Positions 7,922-16,792 are shown, counted from the first letter of the stretch. The stretch is 64,000 nucleotides of DNA from Polaromonas sp. JS666 (GCF_900103405.1 NZ_FNHX01000001.1:62001-126000), one strand, 5' to 3'. Notes: generated by a model not told the origin, from the sequence alone. Made by a program: numbers and translations.

Positions 7922-9060
7922 CGCCGCAGCGCTTCGACCTCGTCGTCATAGGCGCGAGTTTTGCCGGGCTGGCCTGCGCGCGCGCCGCGGCCCAGGCCGG
8001 CCTGCGGGTCGCCGTGGTGGAAAAGAAGTCTTCCTCAGGGGACAAGCTGCACACCACCGGCATCATTGTCAAAGATGCCATAGACACCATCCCCTGGTTG
8101 CAGCAGGTACCCGCGGCACTGGTGCGCCAGGTGGACGGCGTGCGGCTGTATTCGCCCAACCTGCGCCACGTGGACCTGCACGCGCCCGGTTATTACTTCT
8201 GGGCGACCGACACGCCGGCGCTGCTGGACTGGATGTGCGCGTCCGTCCAGGCAGACGGCGTCACGCTGCTGGCCGGCACCTTGTTCGAGAGCGCCGCGCG
8301 GGACAACGGCGGATGGTCGGTCTCGGTCAAGTCGGTGGCCTCGCAGGAGCCGGCCGTGCTGCAGGCCGGCTACCTGGTCGGCGCCGACGGCCCGCATTCG
8401 CGCGTTGCCAAGGCATTGGGCCTGTCGCTCAATACCCAGTTCCTGTTCGGCATCGAGCATGAATACGGCCAGGCCCGGCTGGACGCCAACTTGCTGCACT
8501 GCTTCATAGACCGCAAGCTCGCCCCCGGCTATATCGGCTGGGCCGTCGCGGGCGTCGGCATCCAGCAGATCGGCCTGGCCCGGCGGATGTCCGCCTCAGG
8601 TGTGCCCCCCAAACAGGCCTGGATGGACTCTTTCACGGCCAGGATCGCGCCGCACGTCGCTGTCGGCGATGCCGAGCCGCTGGCGACGCGCGCAGGCATG
8701 ATTCCCTGCGGTGGTGTGCTCAAGCGCGTGTCCGATGCGCGCGTGATGCTGGTCGGCGACGCTGCCGGCATGGTGTCGCCCGTGACGGCCGGCGGCATCC
8801 ATACGGCGCTGGAGCATGGGGATGCGGTGGGTGGCGCCGTGGCGGCCTTTTTGCAAGCCGGTGCGGCCGACGGCGGCGACCCGGCCGACCCCATGCGCGG
8901 GCTGGTCCGGAACTACCCAAAATTTCGCGCCAAGCGCACGCTGCGCTGGCTGTTCGACCATTTCCAGGCCGACTGGATCTTCAACCTGGCGCTGGACACC
9001 GAGCCCATGCGGCAGGCGGCGCGCATGGTGTACTTTCACCGGCGCGGCAAGCCGGAGTAG
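7918..9060 (+). CDS. FAD-dependent oxidoreductase, geranylgeranyl-reductase-like
   Basis: A 380-residue flavoprotein. The N-terminal dinucleotide-binding motif VVIGASFAGLACARAA and the later LVGDAAGMVSPVTAGGIH block (FAD diphosphate/ribityl contact) define the geranylgeranyl reductase / digeranylgeranylglycerophospholipid reductase-like branch of the PHBH superfamily. The substrate is unknown; members reduce isoprenoid chains or act on aromatic or lipid compounds. It overlaps rlmB by 4 bases (ATGA), which suggests coupled expression but not a shared function. Confidence 0.8.
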   Translation: MTPQRFDLVVIGASFAGLACARAAAQAGLRVAVVEKKSSSGDKLHTTGIIVKDAIDTIPWLQQVPAALVRQVDGVRLYSPNLRHVDLHAPGYYFWATDTPALLDWMCASVQADGVTLLAGTLFESAARDNGGWSVSVKSVASQEPAVLQAGYLVGADGPHSRVAKALGLSLNTQFLFGIEHEYGQARLDANLLHCFIDRKLAPGYIGWAVAGVGIQQIGLARRMSASGVPPKQAWMDSFTARIAPHVAVGDAEPLATRAGMIPCGGVLKRVSDARVMLVGDAAGMVSPVTAGGIHTALEHGDAVGGAVAAFLQAGAADGGDPADPMRGLVRNYPKFRAKRTLRWLFDHFQADWIFNLALDTEPMRQAARMVYFHRRGKPE

Positions 9061-9079
9061 TGTTTCGGGCAGTGGTGGC

Positions 9080-9673
9080 TCAGACCAGCCCGTACCAACC
9101 CAGCAGCGCGCCCGCGCCCAGCAGCCACAGCAAATGGATGCGGGTGCGCCAGACGATGAGGGCCGAAGCCGCCGTCAACAGCCATACCGGCCAGTCTTTC
9201 AGTGAACTGCCGTTGGCGCCGGCCAGGATCCAGCTGGTGGCGATCAGCAAGGCCACCACGATGGGTCCCAGGCCTTGCTTGAAGGCGCGCACCGCCCGCA
9301 GCTCGCGGTTGCGGTGGCCCCATTGCGCGGCCGTGTAGGTCAGCGTGGTGCTCGGAATCAGGATGCCCAGCAGTGCCACGAATACGCCCAACAGCCCGCT
9401 GAGCATGCCGCCGGCGTTCAGTCCCACGTTCCAGCCCATCAGCGCGATGAACAGCACATTAGGGCCGGGCGCCGACTGCGCGATGGCGATGGAAGCGTTG
9501 AACTGCGCGTCGGTCAGCCAGTGCTGCTTGTCGACCAGGAAACGGTGCATGTCGGGCGCGGTGCTGATGGCACCACCCACCGAGAGCAGCGACAGCGAGA
9601 GGTAATGCAGGAACAGGTCAAACCATTCGCGCGCGCCAAAGGCCAGGTGCAGTGTTTGCAGCGGTTCGTTCAT
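9080..9673 (-). CDS. chromate transporter, second subunit (CHR domain)
   Basis: A 197-residue membrane protein with about five to six hydrophobic segments and the CHR-domain hallmarks VGGAISTAPDMHRFLV and AQSAPGPNVLFIALMG. It is half the size of classical ChrA. Together with the gene immediately upstream, whose stop overlaps this ATG by 4 bases (ATGA at 9670-9673), it forms a two-gene short-chain CHR transporter. Such pairs export or exchange chromate; the actual anion is not certain. The open frame extends further upstream but ATG 9673 matches the coupling and the domain start. Confidence 0.9.
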   Translation of the reverse strand: MNEPLQTLHLAFGAREWFDLFLHYLSLSLLSVGGAISTAPDMHRFLVDKQHWLTDAQFNASIAIAQSAPGPNVLFIALMGWNVGLNAGGMLSGLLGVFVALLGILIPSTTLTYTAAQWGHRNRELRAVRAFKQGLGPIVVALLIATSWILAGANGSSLKDWPVWLLTAASALIVWRTRIHLLWLLGAGALLGWYGLV

Positions 9674-10245
9674 GGCGCGAGCTTTCGGTAGGCCAGCACG
9701 CAGGCCGCCAGGCCCAGGCTCAGCAACACATAAGCCAGCGGGATGCGCAGCAGCGCGATGGACACAAAGCACAGCAAGCCCAGGCCTATGCACAGCCGCA
9801 GGCCCAGCACGTTTTTTTTGAGGGCGCCAAAGAGTTTGAGGCCGGTCGCGCCTATCAGCCCGGCCGCCACCGCGGCCATGCCGCGCAACGCGCCCGCCAC
9901 GCCGGGGTGGCCGGCGAACTGGGCATACAGCACCGCCAGCAGCAGCACCAGCACCAGCGGCACCGTCAGCATGCCGGCCAGCGCCGCCATTGCGCCCTTG
10001 AGGCCGAAATAGCGCCCGCCCACCATCAAGGACAGGTTCACCACATTGGGGCCCGGCATGATTTGCGCCACTGCCCAGTCTTCGATGAACTCTTCACGCG
10101 TCATCCAGCGTTTTTTCTCGACCAACTCGCGCTGCACGACAGCGAGGACGCCGCCGAAACCCTGCAGGGCCAACAGCGTGAATGAAACAAAGAGGTCGGT
10201 GAGGGACTTGGGTTGCGGATGCTCTTGCGCGGGCGGGGGGCTCAT
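9670..10245 (-). CDS. chromate transporter, first subunit (CHR domain)
   Basis: A 191-residue membrane protein carrying one CHR domain: GFGGVLAVVQRELVEKKRWMT, then AQIMPGPNVVNLSLMVGGRYFG, then several hydrophobic helices. It is the first gene of the short-chain CHR pair and is translationally coupled to the second subunit. Short CHR proteins insert with opposite topology and work as heterodimers, which fits two adjacent coupled genes. The MarR-GNAT gene lies 144 bases upstream on the same strand. Confidence 0.9.
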   Translation of the reverse strand: MSPPPAQEHPQPKSLTDLFVSFTLLALQGFGGVLAVVQRELVEKKRWMTREEFIEDWAVAQIMPGPNVVNLSLMVGGRYFGLKGAMAALAGMLTVPLVLVLLLAVLYAQFAGHPGVAGALRGMAAVAAGLIGATGLKLFGALKKNVLGLRLCIGLGLLCFVSIALLRIPLAYVLLSLGLAACVLAYRKLAP

Positions 10246-10311
10246 GCGCCCATTATCGCCGCGCCTGACACATGGCCCAGTCCGCGCGCAAGAAGCCGAG
10301 GCGCTTCATCT

Positions 10312-10328
10312 GCTATTAAAACAATAGC
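10312..10328. terminator. GCTATT/AATAGC hairpin
   Basis: Perfect 6-bp arms around AAAAC, in the gap between the MarR-GNAT gene and the chromate transporter. Such AT-rich GCTATT hairpins are common between genes in Comamonadaceae. A terminator role is possible, but the stem is weak and no T-tract follows on either strand. Confidence 0.4.
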
Positions 10329-10389
10329 CCGCTCTTCGTGGTTCACGAGGCCCGGGCTGAAAACTTCCGGAGCTTTTAAGGCTGTAGCC

Positions 10390-11358
10390 CTAAAGCTTTA
10401 GCTCCCAGGTCTCGCCCACCAGCTCATGGCCAAAACCCTGGTAGGGCTCGCGCTTGACCAGCTTGAAGCCGCGCTTCGCATAGATCGCGCGCGCCGCCGT
10501 GAGGCAGCTGTTGGTCCAGAGCACCATTTTTTTGTAGCCCTTGGCGCGCGCGAAGGCGATGCATTCGTCCGACAGCCGCCCGCCCAGGCCCAGGCCGCGC
10601 GCGCCCGGCGTGAGGATCAGCATGCGCAGCTGCGCCACCGTCGCCGACTTGCGCACCACAAACACCGCGCCCACGCGTTCGCCGTCGAGTTCGGCGATCC
10701 AGCATTTCTCGCAGTCGAGCCGGTAATTCTTGAGGTACTTGCCCGCGATGTCGGCCACCAGCGCCTCGAACTCGTTGTTCCAGCCGTATTCGCGCGCATA
10801 GATCTCGCCGTGCTGCTGCACCACCCAGCCCATGTCGCCGGGTTGCGGGTCGCGCAGCACCACGGTGCGCGTCGCCGCGGCCTCGCCCGGGCCGGCCAGC
10901 AGGCGCTGCACCGTGCCCATCGCGTTCACCACCTTGTCCTGGTCCTCCGGCGCCAGCGGAGCCAGCAGGGCGGCCGCCTCGTCGCGCGACTGCTGCTGCA
11001 GCGGCGCGAACACCTTGTGCCCGGCCTGCGTCAGCTTGAGCAGGCTTTGCCGCGCGTCGGCCGGCGAGGGCACACGCGCCAGCCAGCCCTGGCTTTCAAA
11101 GCGCCGCAGGATGCGGCTCAAATAGCCCGCGTCCAGCGACAAATCGCGCCCCAGCTCGGTCGCGGTCGGCTGGTCGCGGTGGGCCAGCTCGTAGAGCACC
11201 CGCACCTCGGTCAGCGAGAACTCGCTGCCCAGGTAAGGGGCCAGCACGCCGATGCGCTGGGTATAGAAGCGGTTGAAGCCGCGTATCGCCTTGATGTGCG
11301 ACGTGGCGGGGGCCGGAGCAAGGGGCGTGGGAAGGGTGGGGGAGCTTGAAGGGGCCAT
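10390..11358 (-). CDS. MarR-family regulator fused to a GNAT acetyltransferase
   Basis: A 322-residue two-domain protein. Residues about 20-160 are a MarR winged helix (TEVRVLYELAH, ATELGRDLSLDAGYLSRILRRFESQGWLAR, DARQSLLKLT). Residues about 165-322 are a GNAT domain with the acetyl-CoA loop LTPGARGLGLGGRL and the strand KMVLWTNSCLTAARAIYAKRGF. The MarR-GNAT architecture is well known, but its substrate usually is not. ATG 11358 follows a good palindromic operator at 11375-11401 that suggests autoregulation. The cupin gene lies upstream on the same strand. Confidence 0.9.
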   Translation of the reverse strand: MAPSSSPTLPTPLAPAPATSHIKAIRGFNRFYTQRIGVLAPYLGSEFSLTEVRVLYELAHRDQPTATELGRDLSLDAGYLSRILRRFESQGWLARVPSPADARQSLLKLTQAGHKVFAPLQQQSRDEAAALLAPLAPEDQDKVVNAMGTVQRLLAGPGEAAATRTVVLRDPQPGDMGWVVQQHGEIYAREYGWNNEFEALVADIAGKYLKNYRLDCEKCWIAELDGERVGAVFVVRKSATVAQLRMLILTPGARGLGLGGRLSDECIAFARAKGYKKMVLWTNSCLTAARAIYAKRGFKLVKREPYQGFGHELVGETWELKL

Positions 11359-11374
11359 GACGGCTATCGTCAAG

Positions 11375-11401
11375 CAATTGGTTGACAAAGTCAAGTAATT
11401 G
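11375..11401. promoter_or_regulatory. palindromic operator of the MarR-GNAT gene
   Basis: A 27-bp imperfect palindrome: CAATTGGTTGAC, AAA, GTCAAGTAATTG (arms match at 10 of 12). It is 16 bases ahead of the start codon, where an autoregulating MarR protein would block transcription or initiation. The same stretch can be read as a near-perfect 12-bp direct repeat, TCAAG(C/T)AATTGG, with a 21-bp period. Confidence 0.6.
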
Positions 11402-11438
11402 GATTCCCTCAATTGCCCTCGGTCCCGAAAACCCGGTT

Positions 11439-11798
11439 TCAGATCACCCTGCGCGGGGCCGCCGTGGCCGCATCGCCGCTGTTGGGTGCGCCCGTCGGCT
11501 CTATCAGCAGCAGCTGCGCCTCCTGCGCCGCGCGCGGCCGGTGCCGCACGCCGCGCGGTACCACGTAGAGCTGGCCGGGCTTGAGGATCACGGTGGGGCT
11601 GCCCTCGATGTCGATATGCAGTTCCCCCTTGAGCAGCAGGAAGAAATCGTCGCTGTCGGGGTGAGAATGCCAGCTGTACTCGCCCTGCACCTTGACCACC
11701 ATCACGTCGTGGCCGTTGAACTCGCTCACGGTGCGCGGCTGCCATTGGCCCTCAAAACTCGCGAGCTTGGCCTGCAGGTCTATGGCGTCTGTTTTCAC
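11439..11798 (-). CDS. cupin-domain protein
   Basis: A 119-residue small cupin. Motif 1 is WHSHPDSDDFFLLLKGEL (metal ligands His, His, Glu-like) and motif 2 is PGQLYVVPRGVRHRP. The GTG at 11798 is preceded by GAGGAG at the right distance and directly precedes the KTDAIDLQAK segment, so I prefer it to longer frames. It is divergent from an AraC-type activator whose start is only 76 bases away, which suggests that AraC protein regulates it. Function unknown: isomerase, dioxygenase and binding roles are all possible. Confidence 0.82.
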   Translation of the reverse strand: MKTDAIDLQAKLASFEGQWQPRTVSEFNGHDVMVVKVQGEYSWHSHPDSDDFFLLLKGELHIDIEGSPTVILKPGQLYVVPRGVRHRPRAAQEAQLLLIEPTGAPNSGDAATAAPRRVI

Positions 11799-11874
11799 GG
11801 AAAACTCCTCTTGTGTTGTGTTGGAAGCAAGGAGTCTGCTTGTCCGGGCCTGCCGCGTCTTGTACGATTGTTTC

Positions 11875-12726
11875 ATGCACCACGCCCAGCAACCCACTGC
11901 CCAGGACTGGGCGCGCTTTCGTCCCGGCGCGCTGGCCGGCGTGACGCAGATGAAGGCCCACTTCACTGAACACACGTTTGAGCGACACAGCCATGAAACC
12001 TATTCCATAGGCGTAACCGCCTCCGGCGTGCAGACCTTCCACTGCGGCGGCACCCTGCACGCCAGCCTGCGCGGCGACATCATCCTCTTTAACCCCGACG
12101 AGCCGCACGACGGCCAGCGCGGCACCCAGGAGGGCTTTGGTTACAGCATGCTGTACGTGGCGCCGCACGTGGTCGATGAATGCCGCGACAAAGAAGCGGG
12201 CCTCGACATGGCGGCCTACTTTCGCCAGCCCGTGGTGCGCGACGCGGCCATGGGCCGTGCGCTGGCGCAAGCCATAGGCGCGGCCGGCCAGGCCCAGGAG
12301 TCGCTGCGTGCCGAGGAACTCACGCGCGACGTGCTGGTGCGGCTGCTGCAGCGCTACGGCGAGCGGCGCGGCGCGGGCGAGGGCAGCAAGGCCGCCGGCG
12401 CGGCCCGCATGGCCCGAATACGCGACTACCTGCGCAGCCACTACGACCAAGACATCACCGTGGACGCCCTCGCGCGCGAGGCCGGCCTGTCGCGTGTGCA
12501 CCTGACCCGCGCCTTTGCCCGGCAGTTCGGCGTGCCGCCGCATATCTACCTTAACGCCGTGCGCCTGGAACGCGCCCAGTCCGCCATGCTGGCCGGCCGG
12601 GGCCTGGCCGAAGTGGCCGCCGCCTGCGGCTTTGCCGACCAGAGCCATTTCAGCCGGCGTTTCAAGGGCAGTGTGGGTCTGGCGCCTGGGGCGTGGTTGC
12701 GGCAGATGAGCTCTAATCGCGGCTAG
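11875..12726 (+). CDS. AraC-family transcriptional regulator
   Basis: A 283-residue regulator with an N-terminal AraC-type cupin (HTFERHSHETYSIGVT, LFNPDEPHDG) and a C-terminal pair of helix-turn-helix motifs (ITVDALAREAGLSRVHLTRAFARQFG, then LAEVAAACGFADQSHFSRRFK). The start at 11875 places the cupin near the N-terminus as in homologues; the open frame further upstream overlaps the divergent cupin gene. The ligand is unknown. Confidence 0.88.
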   Translation: MHHAQQPTAQDWARFRPGALAGVTQMKAHFTEHTFERHSHETYSIGVTASGVQTFHCGGTLHASLRGDIILFNPDEPHDGQRGTQEGFGYSMLYVAPHVVDECRDKEAGLDMAAYFRQPVVRDAAMGRALAQAIGAAGQAQESLRAEELTRDVLVRLLQRYGERRGAGEGSKAAGAARMARIRDYLRSHYDQDITVDALAREAGLSRVHLTRAFARQFGVPPHIYLNAVRLERAQSAMLAGRGLAEVAAACGFADQSHFSRRFKGSVGLAPGAWLRQMSSNRG

Positions 12727-12792
12727 GGGATGGGCGAGGCGTGACGGCGTCGCTTCCTGAATCGGTCAAGCCATAAAGCGTAGTGCCCAGAC

Positions 12793-13200
12793 ATGTACGA
12801 CACCCATTTCCTGCCAAGCGCCGTCTTCCTGCTTTCAGCGCTTGGCATTGCAGCCTATCTCATATACGTGCGGCGCCATCCGGCTGCGTCCCGCGTCGAG
12901 TTGGCGATGCGGCAGTTCCTGGACAGCGTTGTCCACGCCGAGGACGCGCGTTTCGCATTTGAAGGCCGTCACGCCGTCATCGTGCGCAAGGATGAAGATA
13001 CAAGCAACGGCGAGCACACGAGCTACATCCTGACCGTTTATGCCAGAAACCCCTATGGCGAATACTTTTCTTTCAGGACGGACGGCCACAAGCCTTCCGT
13101 CCGCCATCTGGAGCATCGCTTGGCGCGCATCATCCTCAAGCATGAATACTTGGGCCCCGAGGCGGCGGGCCGTTCCGAAGGGGCTGTGGATGAGAATTGA
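12793..13200 (+). CDS. hypothetical membrane-anchored protein
   Basis: 135 residues: one N-terminal membrane helix (about 8-26, FLPSAVFLLSALGIAAYLIYV) followed by a soluble domain with basic and acidic surface. I do not recognise the family. It is the first gene of a tight three-gene operon: its end overlaps the next start by 11 bases and the next two genes overlap by ATGA. All three encode small membrane proteins, suggesting they act together. Confidence 0.7.
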   Translation: MYDTHFLPSAVFLLSALGIAAYLIYVRRHPAASRVELAMRQFLDSVVHAEDARFAFEGRHAVIVRKDEDTSNGEHTSYILTVYARNPYGEYFSFRTDGHKPSVRHLEHRLARIILKHEYLGPEAAGRSEGAVDEN

Positions 13201-13597
13201 TTTCTCCAAAAGTGCGGACCAGGTTGTCAAAGACCTGACCCGCAATGAAACCCTCTTTATCCTTGCCGGCTTGGCGATTGCCTTTGCTGCCGAGGTGCTC
13301 CACGCATACTGCATGCCCAACGTTTCGATCTGGACCGTGCGTGGCCTGTTCTTTCCGGTCATCAGCGTGGCCTCGCTTCTGGCCATGGTGTCTTCCATCG
13401 GCATGCAGAACTCACTGAAAGAGCGCGGAGCCCCTCATGCCGTGGAAAGCCGCAGGCAATGCGTTCAGTTTTTGATTGACGCCAACGATATCGAAGGAAT
13501 GCGGCTTTTGAAAGGCGTTGGAATTGCTGCCAATATTTATGGCGCTGCCTTTGGCGTCATTGGAGGGATCTGCATCGCATCTTTTGTAAATCCATGA
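13190..13597 (+). CDS. hypothetical membrane protein
   Basis: 135 residues with three hydrophobic stretches (about 21-40, 50-70 and 112-132) and a polar loop SLKERGAPHAVESRRQ between the second and third. No family recognised. ATG 13190 lies inside the end of the upstream gene, so translation is coupled. The middle segment with an NDIEGMRLLKG sequence may be cytoplasmic. Codon use matches the neighbours. Confidence 0.7.
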   Translation: MRIDFSKSADQVVKDLTRNETLFILAGLAIAFAAEVLHAYCMPNVSIWTVRGLFFPVISVASLLAMVSSIGMQNSLKERGAPHAVESRRQCVQFLIDANDIEGMRLLKGVGIAANIYGAAFGVIGGICIASFVNP

Positions 13598-13869
13598 TTG
13601 ACGCCTTCGCCGTCCTCTGCTGCATTATCGGCGGCCTGTTCCTCTTTGGCGCCTGGAAGCTGCTGATTTCCAGACATGAGCCGGAAATCCAGACCCAGCC
13701 CGTGAGCTGGGCGGACATCCTTCTGGAGTTGCTCACGGACGGCGGCTGGATAGAGTTCACCGCGGTGGATCGCTTTACCGCGGTTCTTGTGCTGTTTCTG
13801 ATTGGTATGCTTTTTCTCTGGAGCGGGTTGTATATCGGGCTGGCATGGGGCAATGTTGCGGTGGTGTGA
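13594..13869 (+). CDS. hypothetical small membrane protein
   Basis: 91 residues with two membrane helices (about 4-24 and 62-86) separated by a soluble loop. The ATG overlaps the previous stop (ATGA). Third gene of the small membrane operon starting at 12793. No homologous family can be named from the sequence alone. Confidence 0.65.
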   Translation: MIDAFAVLCCIIGGLFLFGAWKLLISRHEPEIQTQPVSWADILLELLTDGGWIEFTAVDRFTAVLVLFLIGMLFLWSGLYIGLAWGNVAVV

Positions 13870-13988
13870 TGCCGAAACACACCAGGGCGCGAAGCCGCCT
13901 GTTCTGGTGTCTTTGGGCAGAAACTGTCCATTGCTGCGATAGCCGATGCCGGATAAAACGATGACGACAAACTTCAGGCCCTTGACCC

Positions 13989-14396
13989 ATGACAAACGTC
14001 CCCGTTGAATACCGCCACAACTACCCGTTGGACCCGCTTGACGTCGTGCGGGTCTTCGACCAATCCGGCCTCAAGCGCCCCACGGGCGACCTGCCCCGGA
14101 TTGCGCGCATGTTCTCCGTGCCCAGCCTGGTGCTGTCGGCCTGGGTGGGCAATGAGCTGGTGGGCCTGAGCCGCTCGCTGACCGATTACGCTTATTGCTG
14201 CTACCTCTCGGACCTCGCGGTCGACAAAAAGTACCAGGGCGCGGGCATAGGCAAGGAGCTGGTCCGGCGCACGCAAGCCATCATTGGCGACCAGGTGTCG
14301 CTGATACTCTTGTCCGCCCCCGACGCCATGTCTTATTACCCGGCACTGGGCTTTGAGCCGGCCGGCAGTGCATTCCTGATCCGGCGAAAGCATTAA
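13989..14396 (+). CDS. GNAT-family N-acetyltransferase
   Basis: 135 residues with the GNAT core: SWV-type strand LSAWVGNELVGLSRSL, the beta-4 strand CYLSDLAVDKKYQGAGIGKELVRRT with the acetyl-CoA pyrophosphate loop QGAGIG, and the C-terminal YYPALGFEPAG. It is a single-domain acetyltransferase of the type acting on small molecules or peptides; substrate unknown. A palindromic terminator-like hairpin follows 17 bases after the stop. Confidence 0.85.
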   Translation: MTNVPVEYRHNYPLDPLDVVRVFDQSGLKRPTGDLPRIARMFSVPSLVLSAWVGNELVGLSRSLTDYAYCCYLSDLAVDKKYQGAGIGKELVRRTQAIIGDQVSLILLSAPDAMSYYPALGFEPAGSAFLIRRKH

Positions 14397-14413
14397 GGCC
14401 GGGCACGGCGGCC

Positions 14414-14438
14414 AGCCCGCAAGCGCTTGCGGGCTTTG
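14414..14438 (+). terminator. hairpin after the GNAT gene
   Basis: A perfect 22-bp palindrome (AGCCCGCAAGC, GCTTGCGGGCT, 14414-14435) is followed by only three T residues. It could form a strong hairpin with little loop, so it may act as a weak terminator. The rest of 14397-14661 holds no other feature that I can support. Confidence 0.55.
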
Positions 14439-14661
14439 GAACGCGGCGTTCTCCTACAGAATGTTACTTTTGGCTTGGCTATATTGAAGTGGCGACCCCA
14501 TCCGGGGCCGCACTCACTCCTCTGGATTTACCAGTTCAAGGCCCGGGCCACCCGGGTTTCTTTTTGCCCGAGCCCTTTGTGATGCCGTATTTGTACGCAG
14601 CCAGCTCCATGTTCATGCCGAGCGCTCGCGCGCCGCTAGCCAAGGCGGGAGATTGGGTGTC

Positions 14662-16539
14662 GTGAGCCAGCATACCGTCCTGCCCGTGGATTCCGTCAGC
14701 ATCGAACGCTTTCGCCTGCTGGTCGATTCCGTGGTGGACTACGGGATCTTCATGCTGGATCCGGACGGCCATGTGGTGTCATGGAATGCCGGCGCAACCC
14801 GCATCAAGGGCTATACCGCCGATGAGGTGATAGGGCGGCATTTCTCCATGTTTTACACGGACGAGGCACGGGCCACCGGCTGGCCCCAGCAGGAACTGGC
14901 CTTCGCCAAAAAACGGGGGCGCTTCGAGGACGAGGGCTGGAGGGTGCGCAAGGACGGCTCGCGCTTCTGGGCCAATGTGGTCATCACCGCGCTGACCGAC
15001 CCGGACGGGACCCATGCAGGATTCGCCAAGGTGACCCGTGACCTCAGCGAAAGGCGCAGGCAGGAGCAGGCCCTGCGCGAAAGCGAAGAACGGCTGCGCC
15101 TGATGGTGGAGGGCGTGCAGGACTATGCGATCTTCATGCTGGACCCCGAGGGCATCATCCAGAGCTGGAACACCGGCGCGCAGATCCTCAAGGGCTATAC
15201 CGCCGCCGAAGCCATAGGCCGGCACTTCCGCATGTTTTACCGGCCCGAGGAACTGGCGCTGGGCATGCCCGAGAACGAGCTGCGGACGGCGCTGGAAAAA
15301 GGCCGCGCCGAAGAGGAGGGCTGGCGCGTGCGCAAGGACGGCACCCGGTTCTGGGCCAATGTGGTCATCACGGCCATCCGCGATGCCGAAGGGCAGTTGC
15401 GCGGCTTCGCCAAGATCACCCGCGACATGTCCGAGCGCCGGCAGCTCGAGGAACTGGAGCGCTCCAGCCGGCGCATGAATGAATTCCTGGCCATGCTCGC
15501 GCATGAGCTGCGCAACCCGCTGGCACCCATACGGAATGCCGTCACCGTGCTGCAGCTCGAGCCCGCGCCCAGCCCGGTCGTCAAAAACAGCCGCGAGATG
15601 ATAGACCGCCAGTTGACCCATATGACGCGGCTTGTCGACGACCTGCTGGACGTCGGGCGCCTGAGCACGGGCAAGATACGGCTCAAAAAAGAAACCGTGC
15701 TCTACAACCAGGTCCTGAGCCGGGCCGCGGAGGCCATGCGGCCCATGATGGACGCCAGGCACCACACTTTTTCCCTGGAGCTGCCGCAGGATGACGTCTA
15801 TGTGGACGCCGACAGCATACGGCTGACCCAGGTGATCCAGAACCTTTTGACCAACGCGGCCAAGTACACGCCGGCGGGCGGGCGTATCACGCTGCGCTGC
15901 TGGACGGAAGATACCCAGATATGGACCGAGGTGTCAGACACCGGGCTGGGCCTTACCAGGACCGCGATCCAGGAGATTTTTGAATTGTTTTCCCAGGGCG
16001 ACATGCAGTCGGCCGCCAAGGAAAGCGGGCTGGGCATAGGCTTGACGCTGGCCAAGTCGCTGGTGGAAATGCACGGCGGCGTGCTCAGCGCCGAGAGCGA
16101 GGGCCCCGAAAGGGGAAGCCGCTTCAAGTTTTCAATTCCCGGGGCCAGTGTAGGCAAGCCGGTGACGGCCGATGAGCCCGCAAAAAAATTCCTGGTCGTT
16201 GACGATAACCGGGACGCGGCCGACAGCCTCGCGGAAGTGCTCCGGCTGCTGGGGCATTCGGCCAAGGTCGCTTACAACGGGCCCGACGCGCTGGAGATCG
16301 CAAAAACCTACAGGGCGGACGCCGCGCTGGTCGATATCGGCATGCCGGGCATGAATGGCTTTGAAGTCGCCAGCGAGCTGCGCGGCTTGCCGTACGGCCC
16401 CGGCATACTCATTGCGGCCATTACCGGTTACGGCCATGAGGACGACAAGAGCCGGACCTTGGCCGGCGGTTTTGACTGCCACCTGGTCAAGCCGGTCGAT
16501 TTCCCGGCCCTGGAAGACCTGATCCAGCGCCTGGACTGA
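14662..16539 (+). CDS. hybrid sensor histidine kinase: PAS-PAS-HisKA-HATPase-REC
   Basis: About 625 residues. Two consecutive, closely similar PAS domains (about 10-125 and 135-250) each contain an IFMLDP(D/E)G, G-Y-TA-E-IGRHF and KDG(S/T)RFWANVVIT series. Then come a dimerisation/phospho-acceptor helix with the H-box FLAMLAHELRNPLAP, an HATPase with N-box NLLTNAAKYTPAGG and G-boxes SDTGLGL and GLGIGLTLAKSLVE, and a C-terminal receiver with VVDDN, phospho-Asp in ALVDIGMPG and the conserved Lys in LVKPVD. No membrane segment, so it is cytosolic. GTG 14662 is favoured by GGGAG 8-10 bases upstream; TTG 14653 is the longer option. No separate output regulator is adjacent. Confidence 0.92.
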   Translation: MSQHTVLPVDSVSIERFRLLVDSVVDYGIFMLDPDGHVVSWNAGATRIKGYTADEVIGRHFSMFYTDEARATGWPQQELAFAKKRGRFEDEGWRVRKDGSRFWANVVITALTDPDGTHAGFAKVTRDLSERRRQEQALRESEERLRLMVEGVQDYAIFMLDPEGIIQSWNTGAQILKGYTAAEAIGRHFRMFYRPEELALGMPENELRTALEKGRAEEEGWRVRKDGTRFWANVVITAIRDAEGQLRGFAKITRDMSERRQLEELERSSRRMNEFLAMLAHELRNPLAPIRNAVTVLQLEPAPSPVVKNSREMIDRQLTHMTRLVDDLLDVGRLSTGKIRLKKETVLYNQVLSRAAEAMRPMMDARHHTFSLELPQDDVYVDADSIRLTQVIQNLLTNAAKYTPAGGRITLRCWTEDTQIWTEVSDTGLGLTRTAIQEIFELFSQGDMQSAAKESGLGIGLTLAKSLVEMHGGVLSAESEGPERGSRFKFSIPGASVGKPVTADEPAKKFLVVDDNRDAADSLAEVLRLLGHSAKVAYNGPDALEIAKTYRADAALVDIGMPGMNGFEVASELRGLPYGPGILIAAITGYGHEDDKSRTLAGGFDCHLVKPVDFPALEDLIQRLD

Positions 16540-16552
16540 GCCGGCAAAGCGC

Positions 16553-16792
16553 CTAGCGGGGCAGGGGCACGTCCGCCAGCAGCCTGCCCATTGCCTGCTC
16601 GAATGCGGCGTCTTCCCTGCATTGCTCGATTTCCGCGGCCGTTGGCGCGGGGCCGGTACCTTGCCGGTCTGCGGCCATCTTCGCCGCCAGGCTGTTGCGG
16701 CGCTGCTCACGCGCGGCACTGTCGGCGTGCCGGGTTTTCTCGAGGGCGGCATCCCCGGAAAGGGGCAAACGGGTGGGCAGAACGGCGGGCAT
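16553..16792 (-). CDS. hypothetical small protein
   Basis: 79 residues, hydrophilic and rich in Ala, Arg and Glu, predicted mostly helical (ALEKTRHADSAAREQRRNSLAAK). A good AAGGAA ribosome site precedes the ATG at the right distance, which is the main reason to accept it. Convergent with the histidine kinase gene. No family recognised. Confidence 0.5.
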   Translation of the reverse strand: MPAVLPTRLPLSGDAALEKTRHADSAAREQRRNSLAAKMAADRQGTGPAPTAAEIEQCREDAAFEQAMGRLLADVPLPR

